Positions 1-7,482 of a stretch of 10,031 nt of DNA are shown in pieces (position 1 is the first letter of the stretch; each line of letters opens with the position of its first letter). The notes below the pieces were generated by a model. It had not been told where the DNA came from. It made no database searches and worked only from the letters and a program-made list of their open reading frames with translations. Made by a program: the position numbers and the translations under genes. Origin of the DNA: Euperipatoides rowelli (lineage: Eukaryota > Onychophora > Udeonychophora > Euonychophora > Peripatopsidae); assembly GCA_003024985.2 (NCBI GenBank), contig PXIH01S0006192.1. One strand, written 5' to 3'.

Positions 1-70
1 AAGTCAATTTTGACAAACTTTTTGTAAATAAATAAATATTCTAAGAGAGAGAAAAAAAACTATTAAATTG
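1..70. repeat. Left copy of a ~70 bp direct repeat (partner at 1379)
   Basis: The first 46 bases match 1379-1424 with only three substitutions. Both copies carry AAGTCAATTTTGACA, then a shared TAAATAAATAAATATT core. After a variable A-rich patch both reach TATTAAATTG (61-70 and 1451-1460), and they diverge beyond that. The left limit cannot be seen because the window starts here. The two copies bracket about 1.3 kb holding the tandem array and the foldback. They could be parts of one dispersed element or the scar of a segmental duplication. Confidence 0.7.
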
Positions 71-421
71 AATAAATTATTAGTTTTAGTTTTATTAAAA
101 TGCTGAGATTTAGTTTCAACAACAGTTTGAAAAGAAGAAAATATTTCTTCTATTTATGACTACCTTTCACCCCTGCAGATCATTACAAGTTAAAACTTTT
201 TTTTCACTTTCTTCACAAAAAGAAGATCAATTAGCATGGCATTGAATACTCATAATTTATTCCTTTATTTACTGTAATAATAATAACTAATCGAAACCCA
301 TCGAAATAGACGGTAAACGTTCCCATGTTATTTGCTCCCCAACCCTACCCATCACCCCAAAAAATGGGCAAGTCTATTTTCATTGTCTAAAATGATGTAA
401 TTAAATTTGTCCCCCTTAGCA
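71..421. other. AT-rich non-coding stretch, no gene seen
   Basis: This stretch holds short A and T runs and a few C-rich patches near 335-360 and 410-421. A CCCCTGCAG pyrimidine-plus-AG string near 170 resembles a splice acceptor, but no open frame with recognisable protein follows. The C-rich end may be a decayed further unit of the tandem array that starts at 422. Confidence 0.5.
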
Positions 422-765
422 CCCCATGTGACTGTAGACCTTTAGGGTAACACAAATTTCAAATTTGAACTTAATTAGAGCATTAAAAAATTTAGATTTT
501 GGTGACACACCCCCCCCCCCATACCACCCCCATGTGACTTTTTATATACAGTACATATTCTAGACTGCTAGTGTAACACCAATTTCAAATTAGAACTTAA
601 TCGGAGCATTCTAAAAAGTTTAGATTTTTGGGGCCTCCTAGTACCCCATGTGACCTCCTAGGACATTGATCTGTTATATACATATTATAGACCTCTACGG
701 GAACACCAATTTCAAATTTCAACTTAATTGGTCAAACCATTGGGGAGAAAATGCAATTTAAAGAG
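422..765. repeat. Degenerate tandem array, about three ~110 bp units
   Basis: The string CCCCATGTGAC starts units at 422, 528 and 644, giving periods of 106 and 116 bases. Each unit then carries a TAGAC element, a gap, GGTAACAC/TGTAACACC/GGAACACC, ATTTCAAATT, and AACTTAAT followed by an A-rich stretch. The first two end in TTTAGATTTT. Units one and two are separated by an 11-base C run (510-520). The copies differ by substitutions and small indels, so the array is old. Units like this occur as dispersed repeats in invertebrate genomes; the family is not identified here. Confidence 0.7.
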
Positions 766-1016
766 TTCGGAACGACGACGGACACACAGAGAAAAANATT
801 GAAATTTCATTATTTGGCACCTTAAATCCCATAAGAATTAAGCATATAGGCATTAATTGGTTCTGGATAGCCTAATTAAAAAATATTTCACATATTGCAT
901 TGTACTGCAAACATTAAAAAAAAAAAATACAATACTTTTAAATTAGAGCCTATTAAAAAAAAAAAAAAAAGGACGAAAAAAAAAGGTTATATATTCTAAT
1001 ATAAATTATCTTGATG
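766..1016. other. Repeat tail and homopolymer-rich spacer
   Basis: The stretch begins with CGGAACGACGACGGACACAC, a CG-containing string that stands out in the AT-rich background and looks like the end of the dispersed repeat carrying the array before it. Downstream are A runs, including 16 A at 955-970, and one ambiguous base at 797. No coding potential is visible. The spacer ends at the left edge of the foldback. Confidence 0.5.
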
Positions 1017-1300
1017 TAGGAAAGACCACAACTTCGTTTCTTTGCATATAATTAAAATTATTTTTTATTTATGAAGATGGTAATGTTGACCGATTGCAAT
1101 TTCTGCCTTGGATGGCGTTTTCAAGGTCAATTTTATGTGCATTGTTGTAGGAGTCATTTCTTCACTCCTAGATCAATGTACATAATAGACCTTGAAAACG
1201 CCATCCAAGGCAGAAATTGCAATGGGTCAACATTACCATCTTCATTAATAAAAAATAATTTTAATTATATGCAAAAAAAACGAAGTTGTGGTCTTTCCTA
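1017..1300. mobile_element. Long foldback (near-perfect inverted repeat), probable palindromic MITE
   Basis: The left arm 1017-1154 and right arm 1164-1300 are reverse complements around a 9-base loop (1155-1163). The outer ~110 bases differ at only about four positions (one single-base indel and three substitutions). The inner ~28 bases are more diverged. Both ends read TAGGAAAGACC going inward, so the element could be flanked by a TA target duplication, as in Tc1/mariner-type MITEs; that class is an inference. The plus-strand open frame across 1071-1346 is a by-product of the palindrome and matches no protein I know. If transcribed, the RNA would fold into a ~137 bp hairpin. Confidence 0.8.
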
Positions 1301-1378
1301 CTATATTTGCATAAGTAGCATAGTGGATATCTTTATCTTGATTTAATTAAATATTTTTGATGTATTACCTATGGTCAC

Positions 1379-1460
1379 AAGTCAATTTTGACAGACTTTT
1401 TATAAATAAATAAATATTTTAAGATATAAAAAAATTGTACATTTTTATTTTATTAAATTG
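1379..1460. repeat. Right copy of the ~70 bp direct repeat
   Basis: This is the partner of the copy at position 1. It starts AAGTCAATTTTGACA, and the shared TAAATAAATAAATATT block is followed by an A/T-rich insertion before TATTAAATTG at 1451-1460. It lies about 20 bases upstream of the first recognisable pol codons, so it marks the left edge of the surviving retrotransposon or of the sequence that replaced its 5' half. Confidence 0.7.
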
Positions 1461-1478
1461 TAGCCAATAGCCAGATGA

Positions 1479-2430
1479 TATTTAGGAGAAATGGTTGGAA
1501 TAGAAGCTCATTTATCTGTAAAAGAAAATACAGTTCCAAAATTTTTTAAGGCATGTCCAGTTCCTTTTGCTCTTAAACCTTAAGTTAAGAAAGAAAAAGT
1601 AAAACTACAGGAACAAGGTATATTCTGAACCCAATCACTTTTTAAGAATGGGTAGCCCTATTGTTCCAATAGTTAAACCTGATAAATCCTTAAGACAATG
1701 TGATGACTACAAGGTTGGGTTGAATCCAAATCTTAATGTGGGTCATTACCCTTTATCCAAAATAGAAGAAATGTTTACTCAAATAAAAATGGTGCCTTAT
1801 TTTCAAAACCAGAACTTGCACAAGCTTGACAGCAGATGAGAATGCACAAAGATTCCAAAAAGTACTGTACTATTAATACACATCTAGGACTTTTTAAAGT
1901 CTTTAGACTACCATTTGGAGTAGCATCTTCACCAGCTATTTTTCTGAAAGCCATGGATCAAATCTTATCAGGTTTGTCAGGAGTAATGTGCTATCTAGAT
2001 GACATTTTATGTTCAGGAAACACCTTAGATGAACATTTCAACAACCTGGAATTATTATTTCGAAGACTGAAAAAGGCAGGTATTCATCTTAAAAAAAATG
2101 CAATTTTTTTATGAAAATTGCATTTTCAAAAAATAAGTCAAATACTTAGGTCAAATTGTTGATGGAGAAGAGCTACATCCAGCTCCAGGTAAATTATCAG
2201 GAATTTTAGATTCACCACCTCCTAAAGATTAGGCTTAGAGAGCTACTAGAGAAAATTTTCACCTAACCTTTCTATGGTATTGGCTTCTATAAATAAACTT
2301 TTGGAAAAGAACCAAAAATGATAATGGAATGATCAACTGACAATGTGTTTAAACAGGTCAAGGACTTGGTAGTCTCCCCAAAAGTTTTAACACCATTTAA
2401 GTCAAATCTGCCTATATCATTAGCTTGTGA
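1479..2430 (+). pseudogene. Reverse transcriptase domain remnant
   Basis: Family features appear in order. The RT N-terminal part reads EAHLSVKEN at about 1503, then GSPIVPIVKPD at 1651 and NPNLNVGHYPLSKIEEMF up to about 1775 after a frame change. A frame change near 1810 has removed most of the KLD(L/S) motif, and TGA 1827 stands where a tyrosine is usual before QQM. The palm continues with RLPFGVASSPAIF at about 1908 and the catalytic YLDD box at 1992-2003, whose two aspartates are intact. After TGA 2112 the thumb and connection segment continues in another frame (KYLGQIVDGEELHP, about 2140). TAG 2230, TAG 2236 and the TGA-TAA pair at 2319-2324 interrupt it. The catalytic motif survives but the enzyme is broken many times. 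Confidence 0.92.
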
Positions 2431-2811
2431 TGCTTCGCAGCTTCGGCTTATGGCTTAGGGGCAGTAATATCACACAATTTTCCTGATGGCTTCAATAGAA
2501 CAATAGCTTATGCTTCACATACCTGATTCAAGTCAAAACAAAAATATGCACAGATAGAAAAAGAAGCATTTAGCATAATTTTTGGACTTAAAAAATTTCA
2601 TCAATATTTATATGGCAAGAAATTTTCTTTGATAACAGATCACAAGCCACTTACCAGAATATTCGGAGAATATTCCACAGTGCAAGTCTTAGCTACAGTA
2701 GACTTTAATGCTGGGCACTGGTACTATCGGAGGCATATGAATTCAACATCGTCTTTAGGAAATCTAAGGATTATGCCAACGCAGATGCTCTTTTCCGGTT
2801 ACCACCACTAA
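2345..2811 (+). pseudogene. RNase H domain remnant
   Basis: The first catalytic aspartate lies in LACDAS, with its codon at 2429-2431. A one-step frame change at about 2436 leads into AYGLGAVISH. A TGA at 2524 is followed by the KYAQIEKEA motif, with the catalytic glutamate near 2563, then [14 protein letters not shown] and [11 protein letters not shown] (third acidic residue at 2638-2640). Near 2700 the homology moves to a third frame, containing TAA 2706, and ends with [13 protein letters not shown] at about 2749-2789. The acidic residues of the family are recognisable, but the frame breaks make it non-functional. The open frame that runs on to 2811 past 2700 is out of register with the family. 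Confidence 0.9.
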
Positions 2812-2836
2812 CAAAGGAAAAGTTAATCAAGAAGAA

Positions 2837-4037
2837 ATGCCTNGTGACATTTTNATGTTGGAAGCAATNGATTCTTTTCCAGTAAATTTCAAAGAAATTG
2901 CTCAANAGACNANTAAAGATACCNTATTGTCACAAGTCTATAGGTTTACAACCTCAGGCTGGCCAATGTATCTACCTTATCCAAGCAATTATAGGAATTC
3001 TTTAATAAGTAGGATGAATTTTCAATCATACAAGGATGTGTATTATGGGGCACCAGGGTAGTGATTCCACAATCATAAACTTCAAGAAAGTGTATTACAG
3101 GAATTACACATTGGGGCATGCTGGTATAGTTAAATTGAAGATGCTTGCACACAGTTATTGTTGTGGCCTGGTTTAGAATCGGACATTAATAATAAAACCA
3201 AGAATTGCCAACAATGCACTTTACAGATGAACAACCCACAAAAGATCAACTACGCCCTTTTCCTGGCCTACAATTACTTGGTAAAGGATCCATATAGACT
3301 TTGCTGGTGCTTTTAAATTGCAGTGGATGCTCATTCTAAATGGCCAGAGGTACAAGTCATTGTTTTCAAGGTTTGTTTACCAGAGCAACTAGTGTCAGAC
3401 AATGGCACACAGTTCGACTCCAAAGAATTCCAAAATTTATGCAAAACATTTGGTATAAGATATATAAAATCTGTACCATACCACCCCGCCGCAAATGGAC
3501 AAGCAGAATGATTTGTTTAAATACTAAAAAAATCTTTGAAGAAAAAGCCTGCAAATCAATCATTGACTGACAGCTTAAATCACTTATTTTTTGCTTATAA
3601 AAGCACACCACACATAACAACACAAGAAACCCCAGCAAACTTATTTCTAAAGAGACATATAAGAACAAGATTGGATTTTCTGAGACCCTCCATAGAAAAT
3701 TTGGTTAGAGTTCAACAAAGTAAAACAAGTCATTTCTCATGGGAAGAGGCTGTGACAGGTAAACTGGAATGTTGGACAACCTGTGTTAGCCAAAAGCTAT
3801 GAAACTGAAATTAAGTTGTGCCCAGGAGTAATAATCAAAAAGTCAGGTTCAGTCTCATATAAGGTTAAATTAGCTTCAGGAAAAATTTAGAGTAGCCATA
3901 CTGATCAGCATCTACCTTCAGTCACGAATACAATGACATGTGATGTAGGGACAACGAACCAATCTCCTACACTCCAAAAACAAGGCAATACTCTGACACA
4001 ACCTGGAACAAGTAAACCTGTTACTATGTGTACTTAA
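2837..4037 (+). pseudogene. Integrase remnant (zinc finger, DDE core, C-terminal domain)
   Basis: The region opens with the linker (LSQVYRF..GWP, 2930-2968). The H2C2 zinc-binding part is split across frames, with ELHIG at about 3101, HAGIVKLKMLAHSY at 3117 and the CQQC pair at 3206-3217. The first core aspartate is in IHIDFAG (3297-3299), followed by DAHSKWPE at 3326. The second aspartate is in SDNG (3398-3400). The catalytic glutamate is in NGQAE (3506-3508) and is followed directly by TGA where arginine is usual. Between WPE and SDNG about 15-20 residues are missing compared with family spacing. The C-terminus includes RTRLDFLRPS at 3668 and, in another frame, PGVIIKKSGSVSYKV at 3822-3866. 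TAG 3888 interrupts it before HTDQHL. Confidence 0.9.
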
Positions 4038-4110
4038 AGGCATTTTTTATGAAGGTAATTACTGGAATAAATTTGTGCATCTTTGATACAAATAATTACG
4101 TCCATCATGA
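4031..4110. repeat. 80 bp direct repeat, copy 1 (end of pol)
   Basis: The segment starts TACTTAAAGGC and ends ACGTCCATCATGA. It matches 4824-4903 at 79 of 80 positions, the only difference being G at 4055 versus A at 4848. Copy 1 includes the last sense codon and the TAA of the decayed pol, then runs into the 3' untranslated part. Sequence on both sides differs from copy 2 immediately. Confidence 0.9.
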
Positions 4111-4152
4111 CAAAAATAAAAATGGACATTAAATTTAATAATCTGAATTTTC

Positions 4153-4167
4153 AGGGAGAGAGAGCAG
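4153..4167 (+). promoter_or_regulatory. Probable polypurine tract
   Basis: AGGGAGAGAGAGCAG is a purine-rich stretch directly before TGTAATGT. In Ty3/gypsy elements such a tract just upstream of the 3' LTR primes plus-strand DNA synthesis. It lies about 115 bases after the pol stop, a normal distance. One C at 4165 interrupts the run. Confidence 0.6.
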
Positions 4168-4444
4168 TGTAATGTATTAAATGTCTAATTAATACTACAC
4201 TGAAGATTAGAGATTCAAAGTAGCAATACTTTAATTATCGCTAGACAATGCTTTAAAGAATATAGCATTATTCTTTAGAAAAAGTTTTGATTCCGACTTG
4301 ATCGGACATCCCTTTTGTATTTATTCTTCCCGTTTATTAAAACGTTAATATAGTTATTTAACTGTAATAGTTTATTGAATACACAAATTTAACCCTTTGT
4401 TTCAGTAATTTGAGGAGTACTCAAGAATAAATTGAATTTATGAC
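4168..4444 (+). mobile_element. Probable 3' LTR of the Ty3/gypsy element
   Basis: The start is placed at TGTAATGTATTA (4168), right after the polypurine tract, which fits the TG start of LTRs. A small inverted repeat, TCCGA/TCGGA, sits at 4292-4306. A polyadenylation-type AATAAA lies at 4426-4431, shortly before the GACA at 4441-4444 that I take as the end. A shorter end at the ACA near 4383 is also possible. No second LTR copy is visible upstream, so neither the 3' border nor the target duplication can be confirmed here. Confidence 0.55.
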
Positions 4445-4823
4445 ACTTTTCAAATACATTTTTTTAATATAATTGTAATTGTTTTTTTTTGTTTGTTTTT
4501 TTAAAACCCTGCAAGGGGAATAAAGTTTAGTCAAACAATATATACAATCTTCTTTATTTATAACACACTCAATCCCTTTGATCATCTTTCTTCTATAACT
4601 TTTACCTAATTTCGAAAGTTTGGACCTTCTAAGTTAAATAAAATGTATAGAAAAAAATCCCAGATTCAAATGATTTCGGGGAAAAAATACAACCAATTTG
4701 GCAGCTCGGAAATAAATCCAGTCCCCGATATATGTATTGTACCTCTCCTTGGTGATACTCATTTCCCCATAACCTTGATGACAGTACAAAATGTAATTGT
4801 TATTTCTTTGTTTTTCTACATAC
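4445..4823. other. AT-rich spacer between LTR and second 80 bp repeat
   Basis: This stretch holds T-rich tracts near 4480-4502 and the small inverted CCCTGCAAGGGG at 4506-4517. A plus-strand open frame covering 4643-4879 starts in unique sequence and ends in the 80 bp repeat. Its product is not recognisable, and I treat the frame as chance. Confidence 0.5.
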
Positions 4824-4903
4824 TACTTAAAGGCATTTTTTATGAAGATAATTACTGGAATAAATTTGTGCATCTTTGATACAAATAATTACGTCCATCA
4901 TGA
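4824..4903. repeat. 80 bp direct repeat, copy 2
   Basis: This is the partner of 4031-4110, in direct orientation and offset by 793 bases. It lies on the far side of the LTR from pol. Neither flank resembles pol or the LTR. The sequence after 4903 (AGAGGAAACTCACTGC) has no counterpart after copy 1. Confidence 0.9.
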
Positions 4904-5816
4904 AGAGGAAACTCACTGCTAAAAAGAAGTGTGTTGGTCCCAAATCTTAATCTTGAAATCAAACTGTAGTGATCCTGATTTTCATTCTGATTAATCATTG
5001 CCTCTCAAATAATTACAATTTATAAAGATTCAGTCTTCATCCTATGAAAAATTTGATTTCATTAAAACAATTAGGTTTAGGGTCGTTTAAAGGTCTCAGT
5101 ACTTTGTTAATTATTTTATAACTTTTAATTTTGAATTCTATGATGGTAGGATCTCATATTCTAAGACAAGGTCCCTATTTTAAGGGATCTTCATTTGCAA
5201 AATAAATAAAAAAAAGTTTTAATTTTAATTGTTTTACTGTATATAATTTTGAAAATGTTTGTTTTACAAGTTATATTGGTTTTGTTGTTTTATTTAATAT
5301 GTTTCTCCCATTGGGATAAATGATCATATTTTATTTACAAATTTTAACTTACATTCTTCTATCTTTTTTACAAACTCATTCCTTTCTTCTTTCTATAAAT
5401 TCTTAGTTCTTCTGAAGGATGACATTTCCCACCTGAAGTCTTTCTTCTCATCAAAATGATGTGGATTTTTCACAGAAAAGATTATAAGAAGTTGTCTATA
5501 TACTGAAAAATCTCCCATAACCATTGGCTATGGAAAGAAACTCCAAGAGGGCTGTGCCCCTTAGAAATCAAACCACCTCTCTGAAATATATATCAAGGAG
5601 TTTGTTGGCCATGCTCCTTACCTCACAACCACCACTCCTTGACATTTTGTATTGCTGCTGTTGTTGTTTTTTAACTTTCAAATATGTTTGTTAACAATAA
5701 GCAATAGTAGATTATACAGCTTCTGTGATTTATTAATTATCTAAAAATGTAAAGCAGAATGTAATAAAACTACATTCTGTTTTTAGTAAAAAAAAATAGC
5801 TTTATTTGAGATAAGG
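4904..5816. other. Non-coding intronic stretch, no exon recognised
   Basis: AT-rich sequence with T runs. Around 5550-5640 there is a somewhat less AT-rich patch (AGAGGGCTGTGCCCCTTAG and nearby) that looks like part of a dispersed repeat. I searched the minus strand for the next SLC44 exon, expected to be cysteine-rich with an NRNAY-type motif, and found none. The stretch most likely belongs to the intron that follows the exon at 6314-6174. Confidence 0.5.
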
Positions 5817-5887
5817 TGGCATGGTTGTGTGGTTTTGGTCCAGCCATGGCATGATTGAGCACATACTTAGGTCACATGTTTGACCTT
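5817..5887 (+). mobile_element. Possible tRNA-derived SINE head
   Basis: TGGCATGGTTGTGTGG (5817-5832) resembles a tRNA-type A box. GTTTGACCTT (5878-5887) resembles a weak B box. The spacing of about 60 bases is long for a tRNA but possible with an insertion. The patch is richer in G and C than its surroundings. No poly(A) tail or target duplication could be fixed, so the call is weak. Confidence 0.25.
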
Positions 5888-6173
5888 GGAGCTTCCCAAT
5901 ATTGAAAATTTGGGCTTTTATTTTCAAGTTAGTATGTACCAGGATGTTTTTTTCATTTCAGAATTTAATAGTTAGACAAGGATTACTTTGATACTGACAG
6001 TGGAACTTCAATTGGAATGCACTATTGTTGGAAAATGGCTGACATTAATTAAAAAAAGAAGCAAAAGAAGTAATAGTAACATTTGTGCAGACATCTAAAG
6101 CCTTAATTATGATTTGTATACAGTGTAAATAAAGTTTCACCCCAGGATGAGACATTTTTTTAAAAAATCTTAC

Positions 6174-6314
6174 TTTGAATGAATATAAGCTAGAATTGCT
6201 CGTACAAATTGTACTGCTGCTATAATAGCTGATCCAAATGCTACTGATCCTAAATGATATCGTATTAGACGAGCTGTTGAGTCACAAATGGGGCATCCAA
6301 GCTTTTTTTTATTC
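6174..6314 (-). CDS. SLC44 choline transporter-like exon (RYHLG segment)
   Basis: The 141-base exon encodes 46 full residues in phase 2 on both sides. It reads NKKKLGCPICDSTARLI, then RYHLGSVAFGSAI and a hydrophobic IAAVQFVRAILAYI segment ending in HS. SLC44 proteins, which move choline and related amines across plasma and organelle membranes, share RYHLG..A.GS followed by a membrane helix. The YIHS ending is like SLC44A1. The acceptor is TATTATAG before 6314 and the donor is GTAAGA right after 6174. The first codon joins AG from the exon at 6613 with G at 6314 to give Arg, completing the FTR-N junction. An eight-A run encodes the KKK. The next exon is not in the window. Confidence 0.87.
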
Positions 6315-6380
6315 CTATAATATACAAGAATAGTGTAAAAAATATATTAGGCTAGCTTTAAATTTTAAAAAAAAAAAATT

Positions 6381-6461
6381 AAAGTTTTTTAATGATTATA
6401 TTGTGCAATTCTGTACAAAGTTTTTTAATGATTATATTGTGCAATTCTGTACAAAGTTTTT
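6381..6461. repeat. Perfect 36 bp tandem duplication
   Basis: Copies at 6381-6416 and 6417-6452 are identical, starting AAAGTTTTTTAATG and ending TTCTGTAC. A partial third copy (AAAGTTTTT) runs to 6461. The repeat sits in the 298-base intron between the two SLC44-like exons, about 70 bases before the acceptor. Perfect identity suggests a recent event, so copy number may vary between individuals. Confidence 0.95.
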
Positions 6462-6612
6462 AAATTAACAATTGAAATATAACCACAAATGTTTAAAACA
6501 CATCTAAAGTAAAATTTTATTTTCTGTTTTATGATGCAATGATATAGTTAAATGGTATAATATTATTATTCATTTAGATAAGACTATTAATTAAAAAAAA
6601 AAAAAGAATTAC

Positions 6613-6719
6613 CTTGTGAAAAAATATGTTGCTATACTACCTGCTACAACCATATGTTGACAAGCAAATATAAACTGAATAATCCATAATGTGCCAAAAA
6701 TCAAATACCATTTAAGACC
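6613..6719 (-). CDS. SLC44 choline transporter-like exon (ACQHMVVAG segment)
   Basis: The 107-base exon encodes 35 residues, starting in phase 0 and ending in phase 2. It reads GLKWYLIFGTLWIIQF, then IFACQHMVVAGSIATYFFT, a long hydrophobic stretch that forms one or two membrane helices. SLC44A1-type proteins have a WYH..GL.W..QF..ACQ.M..AGA..TYYFTR block at this point, so the match runs through the whole exon. The acceptor is TTCAATAG and the donor AAG|GTAATT. The split codon joins to the exon at 6314 as Arg. It is the most diagnostic of the three exons. The subfamily assignment within SLC44 rests on memory of the family, not on a search. Confidence 0.88.
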
Positions 6720-7149
6720 CTATTGAATAAATAAAATAACATTATATATTTGGATGAAAGTTTTTTTTTTAATTCTTTTTGATGATCTTATCAAAATAAT
6801 AAAAAATTATTTTGTTTTGATTGAATAGAGGTACCGGTACTAATGATTTACCAATAGATCTCATGGCTAAACCATTTTTTTTTTTTTTTAAATTAGAATG
6901 ACCAAGTAGTCTATAAAAATTCTTTCTTATTGTAATTGATTGGATATTGATTGAATCTTGTTATTAACTAAGCATATACTGTAGTGCATGTCATGCTATT
7001 AAAGTCAATAATTACATACTTGCTCAGACTCAATGCATTTTCCTAACTTCAATATTATTATTTGAGATCATATTATGTAAACTTTAATAATGCATTTAGC
7101 TAACTAAGAATGATTTAATAAAACATTAGAAAAGAATAAAAACAGGAGA
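6720..7149. other. Start of the 3.2 kb intron, no gene seen
   Basis: AT-rich sequence with a T run at about 6877-6890 and the palindrome GTACCGGTAC at about 6831-6840. No coding or RNA feature is recognisable. It lies in the intron between the exons at 9902 and 6719. Confidence 0.5.
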
Positions 7150-7157
7150 TAACTAGT

Positions 7158-7474
7158 CAGTGGTGGATCTAGACTTTTTTTTTTGGGGGGGGGGGGGCAA
7201 AGTTGGCTTCTGACACCCCCAATTCCTGTGTTTTTCCAAATAAAATATTTTGGTAAGCTTTTTTTTTTTTAGTTGTATGGATATTTTGTACTTCAAATGT
7301 AAATAATTTGAGAAGCTTTTTTTTTTTTTTTTTTTTTTGGGGGGGGGGTGGTTGTATGACATTTTGATAGCCCTTATATAGGCCTACTGTATAATTTTTT
7401 AACTTCAATGCCTATTTTGCAACCCCCTTGATGTGGTACCCAGGGCATTTTCCCCTCCCCTAGATCAGGCACTG
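7158..7474. mobile_element. Non-autonomous hAT-type element (MITE) with 8 bp target duplication
   Basis: The left end reads CAGTGGTGGATCTAG and the right end, on the other strand, CAGTGCCTGATCTAG. These form imperfect ~15 bp terminal inverted repeats. TAACTAGT flanks both sides (7150-7157 and 7475-7482), an exact 8 bp target-site duplication as hAT transposases make. At 317 bp it has no room for a transposase and no coding frame. Inside are T runs (10, 12 and 22 bases) and G runs of 13 (7185-7197) and 10 (7339-7348), plus two diverged copies of an AAGC-T(n)...GTTGTATG segment. The open frames on the minus strand here are homopolymer artefacts. Confidence 0.82.
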
Positions 7475-7482
7475 TAACTAGT

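Larger units (their letters stand above)
1479..4037 (+). pseudogene. pol: Dead Ty3/gypsy retrotransposon pol (RT, RNase H, integrase)
   Basis: Read across frames, this stretch follows the usual Ty3/gypsy order: reverse transcriptase, RNase H, zinc-binding integrase N-terminus, integrase core, and a chromatin-side C-terminus. It resembles the K02A2.6-like pol group common in invertebrates. There are at least nine frame changes and many in-frame stops, for example TAA 1581, TGA 1626, TGA 1827, TGA 2112, TAG 2230, TGA 2319, TGA 2524, TAG 3059, TGA 3509 and TAG 3888, so no functional enzyme can be made. Gag and protease are absent upstream, so the copy is 5'-truncated. The coding frame ends at TAA 4035-4037. 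It is antisense to the SLC44-like gene. Confidence 0.93.

Noticed and set aside
1071-1346. 91-codon plus-strand open frame
   Set aside because: It lies almost wholly within the inverted repeat, so its two halves are reverse complements, and the peptide resembles no known protein.
1-1460. The ~70 bp repeats as LTRs of the gypsy element
   Set aside because: They lack TG/CA ends and neither matches the probable LTR at 4168-4444; no primer-binding site is seen after copy 1.
3366-3668. 100-codon minus-strand open frame
   Set aside because: It is antisense to the integrase remnant, where the plus strand shows clear family motifs.
4643-4879. 78-codon plus-strand open frame with a hydrophobic patch
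   Set aside because: It crosses from unique spacer into the 80 bp repeat, has no homologue I recognise, and the repeat itself is non-coding in copy 1 after the pol stop.
5393-5524. 43-codon minus-strand frame with KNPHHFDEKKDFRWEM
   Set aside because: Considered as a possible next SLC44 exon, but it lacks the expected cysteine-rich and NRNAY-type motifs and no phase-2 acceptor fits; probably dispersed-repeat sequence or chance.
5817-5887. Functional tRNA gene
   Set aside because: Box spacing is wrong and no cloverleaf can be drawn with a paired acceptor stem; kept only as a weak SINE candidate.
7153-7408. Overlapping minus-strand open frames rich in Pro and Lys
   Set aside because: They are made by the C and A homopolymers of the hAT-type element read in reverse; composition is artefactual.
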